The position numbers and the translations under genes were made by a program. A DNA stretch of 64,000 bases from Acinetobacter pittii ANC 4050. Its GTDB lineage: Bacteria; Pseudomonadota; Gammaproteobacteria; Pseudomonadales; Moraxellaceae. The DNA is taken from the NCBI RefSeq assembly GCF_000399685.1, contig NZ_KB976987.1:2151647-2215646 (forward strand), written 5' to 3'. Under the pieces are notes generated by a model, which was given only the letters and a program-made list of their open reading frames with translations, searched no databases and was not told the origin of the DNA. Shown in pieces: positions 7,830 to 15,292 of the stretch. The stretch's first letter is position 1. The number at the start of each line of letters is the position of its first letter.

Positions 7830-8363
7830 CTACTTGTCCTGATCTAATTCATAAAAATAAGGAATTTTTTCTTTAAAAAAGAACTCTATATTTGTTATTT
7901 CTTCAGCTTTTTCTGAAGTGACTCTTTGGGTTTTACCTTCACTATCTAATAGACCTTCATGCAAATTACTACCAACTTGAAGTTTGTAACCAATATATTT
8001 GAAAAGACTGTTAATGCTAGAATCGTCAGCTAATTGAAGTTGTTCATCAAATTTAGGGGTTCTTTTGGAATTATTAGAAGAGGATCCTCCCCCTCCACCA
8101 CTTTCCCCTACAACATGAGACTGTTGTGGTTGAATCGTTGCACCACATGATAGCTTATCACCCACATATGCCACTGGTTTACCATCAAAAATCACATGGT
8201 CATGACTTTTAATAACTATAGACCAGCACCTGCATTTAGGGCACATATGACCATCACCAGCTCTAACAAACAAGTTTCCCATCTGAGAACTTCTCGATTG
8301 TGTAGATGGAACAACTCCACCATGATCAGTAATAGCGTTGTGAATCGCAAAACCTTTAGCCAT
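7830..8363 (-). CDS. PAAR-domain protein (type VI secretion spike tip)
   Basis: A 177-residue protein. About the first 95 residues form a PAAR domain: an N-terminal GFAIHNAITDHGG, a GDGHMCPKCRCW segment that can supply zinc ligands, then VAYVGDKLSCGATI, a hallmark ending of the fold. A flexible glycine/serine linker (GGGGGSSS) follows, then a C-terminal tail of about 75 residues that probably docks the cargo. PAAR proteins sharpen the VgrG spike of the type VI apparatus and carry effectors. The next gene, a metallopeptidase, starts one base after this stop codon. No VgrG or other tss gene is present in the window, so the main machinery must lie elsewhere. Confidence 0.85.
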   Translation of the reverse strand: MAKGFAIHNAITDHGGVVPSTQSRSSQMGNLFVRAGDGHMCPKCRCWSIVIKSHDHVIFDGKPVAYVGDKLSCGATIQPQQSHVVGESGGGGGSSSNNSKRTPKFDEQLQLADDSSINSLFKYIGYKLQVGSNLHEGLLDSEGKTQRVTSEKAEEITNIEFFFKEKIPYFYELDQDK

Positions 8364-8380
8364 AGCCTACCCCTTAAAAA

Positions 8381-8809
8381 TTAGTCATGACTCAAAAAGT
8401 TTTGAGGTAAGGCCTGATCTTTGTAAATTCTAATCGCAATAGTATTATTCGGACTCTCAATAATTTCATCCCCATTTTCTAATCGACTGCCCACTAGAGC
8501 TACTGGTGATCCATCAACAATACATGCTGTACCAGCACCAGAGATGATTTTGGAGGTTGTGCCATCTGCATAAATAACTTCATCTCCAACACGGGCAATA
8601 GATAATCCTTTAATTTTTGTATTAGTAGAAGATACATTAACTAAACCATCGTTCTGAGTTTTAGCACCATGTACAGCCACGTAGTAAATAATATGAGGTT
8701 TATTATCCCAATAGAGTTTTTCAGCATTAGAAATCTTTTGAATATCATTTTTTGAAAGCTTTTCTAATTGTTCAATAGGAAGGTCTTGTAAAAAAATAGG
8801 ACTTGTCAT
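8381..8809 (-). CDS. PAAR-like protein
   Basis: A 142-residue protein starting at the ATG at 8807-8809, which has AGGAAC upstream; the longer frame from 8833 lacks a good ribosome-binding site. The C-terminal two-thirds read as a PAAR-like fold: VHGAKTQNDGLVNVSS, then LSIARVGDEVIYADGTTSKI and GSPVALVGSRLENGDEI. It lacks the cysteine-rich segment seen in the PAAR protein encoded just downstream. It is the first gene of the leftward operon, 17 bp before the next gene. It may be a second spike tip or an adaptor that helps load the metallopeptidase. The structural call is good; its division of labour with the next PAAR protein is unknown. Confidence 0.72.
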   Translation of the reverse strand: MTSPIFLQDLPIEQLEKLSKNDIQKISNAEKLYWDNKPHIIYYVAVHGAKTQNDGLVNVSSTNTKIKGLSIARVGDEVIYADGTTSKIISGAGTACIVDGSPVALVGSRLENGDEIIESPNNTIAIRIYKDQALPQNFLSHD

Positions 8810-9150
8810 TATAGTTCCTGCTCTAATTTTCAATACAATAATATCAAAACTTACTTAAACTAAAAAACAAGTTATATGTAACTATATAGGGTTAGTATCT
8901 TAGAAAATTATTTAAAATTTCAAAGTAAGTCATCTTTATGTCAATAGAAGATTTCTTTATGAAAGACTCCTCTTTTAAGAGATATCTTTTAATTAGTTTA
9001 GCCTATTCATGTTAATAATCGACCATACCTATTAATGAGGATATATAAAAAAGTATTTAATTATCCGTATGATAGTGCTACCGTATCGCAGTTTATACGA
9101 CAATATCAATATAGACCGCCGCTCAGTAGTTTCTAGTCACGAGTAATAAT
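8810..9150. other. intergenic region between divergent modules
   Basis: About 340 bp of AT-rich DNA separating the leftward PAAR operon from the rightward lipoprotein genes; it must hold both promoters. A 33-codon frame at 9035-9136 lacks a ribosome-binding site, so I do not call it. No terminator, repeat or RNA structure stands out. Confidence 0.5.
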
Positions 9151-9639
9151 ATGAAGAAAACGATATTAATATTTTTAGCACCGCTTCTTTTGGTTGGCTT
9201 CAATGGATGTAAATCATCTGAAAAAGAGGATGTAGATATATTTATTCAAAAGGACTTCAAGAATTACGTTACTGATAATAGAAAGTTGATTTTGGAAGCC
9301 AATAAAGACGTAAAACAAGAACCAGCTCTAAAAGAGATCATTTTCAAAAATACTTTTGTAAAAGTAAGAACTGCACAAAGTCTACTGAATGATGAGTATG
9401 GTAATTGGTTAACTGGCTTAGATAAAAATAAGTTTGACTATACCGATCTCAACGATGTCTGTTGGCTGACCGTCTACATGCAAAACTATATAAATAATAC
9501 GGATGAGCGATATAAAGCCAATATCACCGAAGACACCAAGAAAAGTGTTAAGCAACTATACGAAGCAAGAAATGAAATTATCAAGCTAAGAGATAGCAAA
9601 GAAAAATCTCTAGCAACTTTTCAGCAAGTTTGTAAATAG
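9151..9639 (+). CDS. small lipoprotein, unknown function
   Basis: A 162-residue protein with a signal peptide and lipobox (LLLVGFNGC), so a predicted lipoprotein. The mature part is mostly charged alpha-helical sequence with two conserved-looking cysteines (DVCWLTV and a C-terminal QQVCK). It resembles the next gene in size, lipidation and pattern (an N-terminal helical stretch and a central cysteine), so the two may be diverged relatives. It lies on the opposite strand to the PAAR/metallopeptidase operon but within the same direct-repeat-bounded block. It could be a second immunity-type lipoprotein or an unrelated cargo gene. No family recognised. Confidence 0.55.
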   Translation: MKKTILIFLAPLLLVGFNGCKSSEKEDVDIFIQKDFKNYVTDNRKLILEANKDVKQEPALKEIIFKNTFVKVRTAQSLLNDEYGNWLTGLDKNKFDYTDLNDVCWLTVYMQNYINNTDERYKANITEDTKKSVKQLYEARNEIIKLRDSKEKSLATFQQVCK

Positions 9640-9669
9640 TTGAAAATATTAATTAAATATTACCATACA

Positions 9670-9691
9670 AAGCTCCAGTTTAAAGGAGCTT
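9670..9691 (+). other. hairpin between the two lipoprotein genes
   Basis: Stem AAGCTCC/GGAGCTT with an 8-nt loop and no T-run. It may attenuate or process a transcript running into the next gene. Confidence 0.4.
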
Positions 9692-9767
9692 GTAATAGCT
9701 AATTTTATAAATTAGTGATAGCTAAATCTAGTTATTCCCTGCCTGAATAAGAAATGGTTAATTAATT

Positions 9768-10295
9768 GTGAAATCTAAACTTTGTATTATTTTATTGTCT
9801 CTTTTAACGGTAGCCTGTAGCCAAGTCCGCCCTAAGAAACATGGGATTACTGAAGCTGATATAACCCAAGCATATAAAGCATCACTCTATGCCCAGTTTA
9901 ATCAGCTTTATTACACAAAATCCTTATATAAAGCAGCATACAATGAAGCTACCAAGGTAACTCAAACTAATGATCAGTTGCTAAGTTATGCCACTTTTTT
10001 AATGCATGCAGTAAATACAACTTACGACTCTTTAAACATAAAGCTTAATGATGATCTTGATTTAATGGCTTCGGGTCAAAAAAGTAAGATGTCAATTGAT
10101 GCTTTAGATTCATTATGTGTAAGTAATAAATACATCGAAAAATATATAAAACTTAAAGAAAAAAACGGAAGGGAGATATCAGCTAAAGCTAAAGAACTTT
10201 CAAAAGAGGCTTTGGTACTTCAACCCAAAATTGAAAAAATCATCATGAAAACTGATTCACCGTTAAATGATATTGAATGTAAAAAATTAATCTAA
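9768..10295 (+). CDS. small lipoprotein, unknown function
   Basis: A 175-residue protein starting at GTG; MKSKLCIILLSLLTVACSQ is a signal peptide with a lipobox (LTVAC). The mature part is predicted to be largely helical, with cysteines in DSLCVS and near the C-terminus (IECKK). It follows a similar lipoprotein gene by about 130 bp on the same strand and is followed by a terminator and then the right copy of the 21-bp direct repeat. No family recognised. By position it belongs to the same mobile module as the PAAR/metallopeptidase operon. Confidence 0.55.
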   Translation: MKSKLCIILLSLLTVACSQVRPKKHGITEADITQAYKASLYAQFNQLYYTKSLYKAAYNEATKVTQTNDQLLSYATFLMHAVNTTYDSLNIKLNDDLDLMASGQKSKMSIDALDSLCVSNKYIEKYIKLKEKNGREISAKAKELSKEALVLQPKIEKIIMKTDSPLNDIECKKLI

Positions 10296-10300
10296 GCGAG

Positions 10301-10330
10301 AAAAGGCCCTGATTATTCAGGAGCTTTTTC
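10301..10330 (+). terminator. terminator after the lipoprotein pair
   Basis: Stem AAAAG-GC-CCTGA / TCAGG-AG-CTTTTT with a 4-nt loop and a T-run, immediately after the stop of the second lipoprotein gene. Confidence 0.8.
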
Positions 10331-10337
10331 TATAAAG

Positions 10338-10363
10338 AATTAAAGTTCTGTTGTGGCACGGGG
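10338..10363 (+). repeat. direct repeat DR1, right copy
   Basis: Identical over 21 bp to 5984-6004 and in the same orientation. It lies just after the terminator of the lipoprotein genes, so the two copies bound a 4.35-kb block containing the PAAR/effector/lipoprotein genes. Confidence 0.7.
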
Positions 10364-10404
10364 GTCTCGGGGGATTCAAATGTTTAAAGAGTTTTTCTTA
10401 ATTA

Positions 10405-10470
10405 ACGAATTATATTTATAGAAGCTGAAGCAATTGAAAGATTCACTATTCAAGAACTGATATCTAATTA
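10405..10470 (+). pseudogene. possible remnant of a coding 3' end
   Basis: Just right of the direct repeat, a 22-codon open stretch without a start ends in TAA and reads (R)IIFIEAEAIERFTIQELISN, which looks like the tail of a real protein. No matching upstream part is present. It may be debris of a deleted gene at the module boundary, or chance. Confidence 0.25.
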
Positions 10471-10472
10471 AA

Positions 10473-10498
10473 TAAAAAAGAGCTCATTAGAGCTCTTT
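10473..10498 (-). terminator. terminator of the 141-residue hypothetical gene
   Basis: On the minus strand AAAGAGCTC and GAGCTCTTT flank a 4-nt loop that includes the stop codon, followed by a T-run. Confidence 0.8.
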
Positions 10499-10891
10499 GT
10501 ACTTATTACTTTCTATAAATTTTAGAAAATTAATTAATGCTAATTTATCTTTAAAGTTAACTCCTATCCCATACCGTGTAGGATTCTTGGCGCACTCAGA
10601 CTCACTAGACTGTGGAAAACAAGCAAATGCTGTATTCATATTTCCTTTTTCTTCAAAACTAAACTCAACTTTCTCTAGCTTTATTAAATCTTCTTTAAAT
10701 TTCCGAAAAGATGGATGGATCATAAACCTCGATGGTTGTTTTTTTCTTTTTTGATTATCTTTCAATTGCTTAACATAAACATATTGACCATTTTTTAATT
10801 TAAATTCATGAGCATATTTACGAGTATTAGTTTGTGTATACCCTAGCTCTGTCATGAGCTCATCAATTTCTTTACAAGATAAAAAAGTCAT
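10487..10891 (-). CDS. hypothetical protein between the effector module and cas2-3
   Basis: A 134-residue frame from the ATG at 10889-10891, preceded by AGG at 9-nt spacing. An in-frame ATG at 10912 would add seven residues. The protein is basic and soluble, with no signal peptide or membrane helix. It opens SCKEIDELMTELGYTQ, has a central HPSFRKFKEDL block and ends YGIGVNFKDKLALINFLKF. I do not recognise the family. It lies about 150 bp downstream of the cas2-3 stop on the same strand, where csy1 would normally stand in a type I-F operon, but it has no resemblance to Csy proteins. It has its own terminator. Confidence 0.55.
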   Translation of the reverse strand: MTFLSCKEIDELMTELGYTQTNTRKYAHEFKLKNGQYVYVKQLKDNQKRKKQPSRFMIHPSFRKFKEDLIKLEKVEFSFEEKGNMNTAFACFPQSSESECAKNPTRYGIGVNFKDKLALINFLKFIESNKYKEL

Positions 10892-11018
10892 TTCACTTAA
10901 CCTACATATCATTTTGAGGTATTTCTAACGAATCAAGAAACAAAATTCTAATGAAGAAACAGCAATACTATAAAAATAAAATTAGCTGCGATGGAAGGCT
11001 ACTCTAAGTCGATATAAA

Positions 11019-11040
11019 AATTAAGCTTCTGTTGCGTACG
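11019..11040 (+). repeat. degenerate third copy of direct repeat DR1
   Basis: AATTAAGCTTCTGTTGCG matches the DR1 core (AATTAAAGTTCTGTTGTG) with three substitutions over 18 bp, in the same orientation. It sits 20 bp from the 3' end of cas2-3. It hints that the same element bounds the CRISPR block. Confidence 0.45.
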
Positions 11041-11060
11041 AGAACTTTATTTTTAGTAAT

Positions 11061-14000
11061 CTATTTTTGCATCACGCCAAAGCCATAATCATAAGACCAA
11101 GTAGGCACTTCATCTCTATTGTAAGGTGTTAAAGATATACGGCAGCCTTGCTCATTGGCAATTTGGTACTCATAACAGTAATCTTTCATTTGTTGTGGAT
11201 CGAGAGCTAACCATGCTTGTGGCTTAGCAGGAATTTCTTCGAACTTCACTTGGTCCCATACCAAACCATATTTTGGATATTTTAAAGCTTTAGTCGCTTT
11301 TTCATCAAAACCATAAACTTGTTTTTTAACAATCAAGCTATTAGTCCACTCAAACATATAGGTTTCTTGATAGTTACGTTCTCGTAAAGGCGTTAAATTA
11401 TAAATATTCTCTGTCATGATACTTGCATCTACATCCGACCGAGAAAATAACTGCTCCCCTTGATCATTAAAATAATTTTCGCAAAAATTTTCTATTTGTT
11501 GATCATCATGTTTTGCAAATAAACAATTTACTTGATCAAAACGCAAACGGGCATTAATGACTAATTGAGATTGATGATCCCATGGTAAAAGCTCTTTTAA
11601 ATCTTGAGATGAATAAGTTGATGTTACAGATGAACCATACCCTTCATAGCCAGGATATACAAATACAGGTCGACGCTGCTTACTTTGCTGCTTAAGTTTT
11701 TCAATATCACGTTGTTCACAATAACGATAATTCCACTGGGGAATCATAATATTGGGTTGTTGTACTTTTTCTAACCGATGACGATTAACTCGGCCTGCTG
11801 TTTGTACAATTGATTGTACACTTGATGCATCAATGATAGCCCAATCAAAATCATGATCTCGCCCGACTTCTTCCACTGGTGTTGCAATTACAATAAATGG
11901 AATATTTAGAGAATTAGATTTTTGAATGAGGTCGATCATTTCATCATCTTGCTCAATCTGCTCATTACCCGTTTTTCTTTTTTTACCGTCTTTATGGCGT
12001 GTTAAAAGCTGATCTAAACGTTGCTCTTTATAAAATCTTGAGATAAGCCAATCATTTGCATGATAACAAGCGACATTTGCCTCAGATAAATGATCTGATA
12101 AAAATTGGGCAAGTCGAATTGCATGTTTAATATTGGCAACCCGTATAAGCCCCAAAGAAATTTTCTTTTCGGTCTTTTTAAAATTCCATGCGTGCTCTTG
12201 ATGAAGTTGCTTCGCTGCTTCTAATACTGACTGTTTCCACGATAAAACTGTAGTTTCAGGTAATGAAAGCAACTGAGCCAGTCGATGGGTAGGCTTAGAG
12301 AGCAAGTGAACTTGTAAATCATCTAAATGCTTTTGGTAGTTTGTATTAAATTCTGATTTTTGATTTGATCGTTCTAACCAGACCTGCGGTTTAAGCTCAT
12401 TATCAATAATCGCAATGATTGATTTTTTCTCGGTACCATAAAGGGCTGCCCGCATCTGCATACCCGACTCAAAAGCCCGATGAATTGTTTTGGCAACTGT
12501 AAGTGATAAGGTTGCCGACGAACAAATAACGTTTCGACCATACATTGCAGCTAACTGAACTAAACGTAAAACAGCGATCAATGCTTTAGGTTCATAGCCA
12601 TCAACTTCATCTAAAATCAAGTCGCTACTCATCACTCTAAGTAATGCTTTAACGTGATGTCCTTGTCTATGTGGCTCACCTGCTGCAATCAGATAATCAA
12701 TGGTTGAAACTAATAATGGCGAAGCAAGGATTGTAGTTTCCTTTTGATCTAAAACTTTACGTCCATTTTTTTCAACCGTAAATAATGGATGTAACCATTC
12801 AGGTAAATCGTAGTCCTCACCCCAAGCATCAACAATAGGCTCAGGATGATTTTCATCTTCATCAACAAACTCAATTTTCTCTTTACTTTGATCAAATAAG
12901 GTCTGGGTAACAGTGTCCCCAATAATAACGGCGATTTCATCTTCCGATAGATTCATCGATGTTTTAAGTGCGTGCCCAGTTTGCAAAGTTAGAGAACGCA
13001 AATTAAGAGCAATCGACATTCTTGGATCATCTGGTCGTAAAGTACAGGCAGCGCGCAAATTCATGCGCGTTTTACCACTTCCTGTCCCTGCAATATTAAA
13101 TACGAGTGCCGGTGTTTCAGGGTGCTTCTGTATATTTTTTTGCAATGCATTTGCTGCAATATTTTGCCATTGGAAACGTGGGTGAGTTGTTGGCTGGCAA
13201 ATGTATTCAACCGTTTGTTCAGATAGGCCAGATAAACTCAAATCAGTCATCATTTGAACTGCGATGCGTGAAGCCCGATCTCCGACTTGATGTAAATGCC
13301 ATTCTAGTGGCTGATCTTGTAATTTGGCTTTCTTGTCTTGGTCTATAGTTTTAAGCTTTGTATTTGCAAATAACGATACATTTTCAGGCTTTTGCAAAGA
13401 ATATTGCTGTGCCGAGACAATATGATCAGCATGGATTAGAGCTGCTCGTGAATGTAGTGCTAAGGCTTTCCAATATAAAAGCTGGTCTATTTTTTGTTTT
13501 GGTATTAATGCAGTTAAACGCTGCATACGTTTTTGATGGCTTTTAAAAATAGAGTCTGGCAACTCACCTGCACTGGTTATTTGCTCACGACTTGGAACTA
13601 ATGTACGAACATGATTTTCATAGTGAGGTAAGGCTAATGGATCATTTTTTAAAGTTTCTTCAACTCCTAATAAACCATGATGTGTAACAACTAAATAATC
13701 GACTGCTTCTAATTCGTTTTGGATTCCCTGTTCAATTTCTTGTCGATCACCTAAAGTAAATTTATCTAAACCTTTATCTAACTTTTTCCAAGCAAGCTGC
13801 CAGTCCCATCCATTTTTTCGGAGTTGTTGTAATAGTTTTAAAGATAGCCATTCATGTCGAATGTCATCTCTAATTTTTTGTCCTGCCATTTCTGGACTTA
13901 ATTTGTTCTGAAAATGTTGTGAAGCTTTACCAATATCATGCATGTCCCCTGCTGCACCTGCCAACAAGCTACTTACTTTGACCCACTCATCAAGCATGAG

Positions 14001-14297
14001 TAACTTTTGCTGTTTTTTAGTTGATGCAACTGGATATGCACCGTCATGAGCAAATTTATGTTTTGCTCCGACAACCCATGCCAGCTTCATTCTTCGCACA
14101 CCAAAATTAATGTAAGCGACCACCGCAGTTTGTCGGGTGGCTACTTTCTTTAATGCACTACGAATTTCTTTTAAACCTTCCATTGTCATTGGTGCTTGCC
14201 AAGACGAATGTCCTGTACGAATAGCATAGCTATCCAAAATCGCTCGAGTTTTCTTTAAAGCTCTTTTTTCGCAAGCAGAGATGAGAATGACGTGCAT
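11061..14297 (-). CDS. cas3: type I-F Cas2-Cas3 fusion nuclease-helicase
   Basis: A complete 1078-residue protein. About the first 95 residues are the Cas2-like domain fused at the N-terminus, the signature of type I-F. An HD nuclease domain follows (AGDMHDIGKAS, H120-D121). The superfamily-2 helicase has Walker A (GTGSGKT, about residue 405), a DExH-type box (LILDEVDGYE, about 560), motif III SSATLS and motif VI QTAGRVNRHR (about 835). All catalytic motifs look intact. In type I-F, this protein is recruited by the Csy complex to degrade target DNA and, with Cas1, takes part in spacer acquisition. Here neither cas1 nor csy1-4 is adjacent: upstream is the distal end of a CRISPR arm, downstream an unrelated gene. 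It could be the remnant of a broken locus or work with Cas proteins encoded elsewhere. Confidence 0.95.
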   Translation of the reverse strand: MHVILISACEKRALKKTRAILDSYAIRTGHSSWQAPMTMEGLKEIRSALKKVATRQTAVVAYINFGVRRMKLAWVVGAKHKFAHDGAYPVASTKKQQKLLMLDEWVKVSSLLAGAAGDMHDIGKASQHFQNKLSPEMAGQKIRDDIRHEWLSLKLLQQLRKNGWDWQLAWKKLDKGLDKFTLGDRQEIEQGIQNELEAVDYLVVTHHGLLGVEETLKNDPLALPHYENHVRTLVPSREQITSAGELPDSIFKSHQKRMQRLTALIPKQKIDQLLYWKALALHSRAALIHADHIVSAQQYSLQKPENVSLFANTKLKTIDQDKKAKLQDQPLEWHLHQVGDRASRIAVQMMTDLSLSGLSEQTVEYICQPTTHPRFQWQNIAANALQKNIQKHPETPALVFNIAGTGSGKTRMNLRAACTLRPDDPRMSIALNLRSLTLQTGHALKTSMNLSEDEIAVIIGDTVTQTLFDQSKEKIEFVDEDENHPEPIVDAWGEDYDLPEWLHPLFTVEKNGRKVLDQKETTILASPLLVSTIDYLIAAGEPHRQGHHVKALLRVMSSDLILDEVDGYEPKALIAVLRLVQLAAMYGRNVICSSATLSLTVAKTIHRAFESGMQMRAALYGTEKKSIIAIIDNELKPQVWLERSNQKSEFNTNYQKHLDDLQVHLLSKPTHRLAQLLSLPETTVLSWKQSVLEAAKQLHQEHAWNFKKTEKKISLGLIRVANIKHAIRLAQFLSDHLSEANVACYHANDWLISRFYKEQRLDQLLTRHKDGKKRKTGNEQIEQDDEMIDLIQKSNSLNIPFIVIATPVEEVGRDHDFDWAIIDASSVQSIVQTAGRVNRHRLEKVQQPNIMIPQWNYRYCEQRDIEKLKQQSKQRRPVFVYPGYEGYGSSVTSTYSSQDLKELLPWDHQSQLVINARLRFDQVNCLFAKHDDQQIENFCENYFNDQGEQLFSRSDVDASIMTENIYNLTPLRERNYQETYMFEWTNSLIVKKQVYGFDEKATKALKYPKYGLVWDQVKFEEIPAKPQAWLALDPQQMKDYCYEYQIANEQGCRISLTPYNRDEVPTWSYDYGFGVMQK

Positions 14298-14420
14298 AGT
14301 TTATTGTTAAAGTTCGAATGTAATAAAATATAATCTTTTGTTTTAAAAAGAGAAAGTTTTTATCAGCTTAATACGACCTTTTAACGACAAAATATGTCGT
14401 CTTAAATTTTGAAAGGAACT
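14298..14420. promoter_or_regulatory. spacer between cas2-3 and the CRISPR array
   Basis: An AT-rich 123-bp stretch that must hold the cas2-3 promoter. It contains a hairpin ACGACA/TGTCGT near 14383-14399. It cannot be the leader of the neighbouring arm, because the repeats of that arm point toward it, making this the distal end. Confidence 0.5.
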
Positions 14421-15261
14421 CTTTTAAATCATCTATGCGATGAGCAACGAATACCTTCCGTATCACCATCAGCAATTGAATTTCTAAATCATCTATGCGA
14501 TGAGCAACTTTTAAGTTGTTTAAATTGCTCAGTATCTGAATTTCTAAATCATCTGAGCTATGATGAACATATTCTAGTTGTTCTAATCTACACATAAATA
14601 TTTCTAAATCATCTACGCGATGAACAAAAAATTTCAAATTTAAAAAGTTGTGGATAAATAATTTCTAAATCATCTATACGATGAACAACCATCAGCGTCA
14701 ACACAAGCAGACTTATAAACATTTCTAAATCATCTATGCGATGAATAACTTTTTTTAGCAAGTCTTGGTTCAAATTTATATTTTCTAAATCATCTATGCG
14801 ATGAATAACAAAGCGAACCTATTAAATCGGGGCGAGTACAATTTCTAAATCATCTATGCGATGAACAACATCCCACTAATTAATATTCTGAAAATATCAA
14901 ATTTCTAAATCATCTACGCGATGAATAATCTTATGAGCGGAATAGGATTAGATCAGAGCATTTACTAAATCATCTGGGCGATGAACAACGAGTTGTTATT
15001 ACCTTCTGGATTCAGATTAAATTTCTAAATCATCTATGCGATGAACAACTGTGGTGTCATACTAACTGGTTTAGAGCCTAATTTCTAAATCATCTATGCG
15101 ATGAACCACTCCACCAAGGACAACGCCTTTGGATGCTTTTTTTACTAAATCATCTATGCGATGAAGAACCAGATCCAAAATGCACCAGATCTTACTACTT
15201 TTTTCTAAATCATCTATACGATGAAAAACGAGAAGCTTTCAAAATTAAAGAAAATCGAGAA
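14421..15261 (-). CRISPR. type I-F CRISPR, left arm (minus orientation), 14 repeats and 14 spacers
   Basis: Fourteen 28-bp repeats start at 14421, 14481, 14541, 14601 and then 14662-15202 in 60-bp steps. Spacers are 32 bp; one, at 14629-14661, is 33 bp. Read on the minus strand, the repeat is GTTGTTCATCGCATAGATGA followed by TTTAGAAA, the type I-F plan with a TCATC/GATGA stem, a 5-nt loop and the 8-nt 5' handle. Leftmost copies carry the most changes (14541 is strongly diverged; 14421 has a damaged handle), as expected of a leader-distal end. The arm points toward cas2-3. Its leader-proximal side runs directly into a hybrid repeat, with no leader. Confidence 0.95.
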
Positions 15262-15292
15262 TTTCTAAATCATCGCTCAGATGATTTAGAAA
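15262..15292. CRISPR. palindromic hybrid repeat where the two CRISPR arms meet
   Basis: 31 bp made of TTTCTAAATCATC, the loop GCTCA, and GATGATTTAGAAA. This is the 3' half of a repeat, inverted, joined through one loop to the 3' half of another repeat. The 13-bp arms are a perfect inverted repeat. Repeats on its left read on the minus strand and those on its right on the plus strand, and spacing to both neighbours keeps the normal spacer length. No AT-rich leader lies here. It looks like an inversion or template-switch junction formed in the palindromic stem of the repeat. Confidence 0.9.

Noticed and set aside
9035..9136. A 33-codon ORF upstream of the first lipoprotein gene
   Set aside because: No Shine-Dalgarno and no recognisable sequence; probably chance in AT-rich DNA.
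14298..14420. Leader sequence for the left CRISPR arm
   Set aside because: The repeat orientation puts this AT-rich stretch at the downstream, distal end of the left arm, so it is better read as the cas2-3 promoter region.
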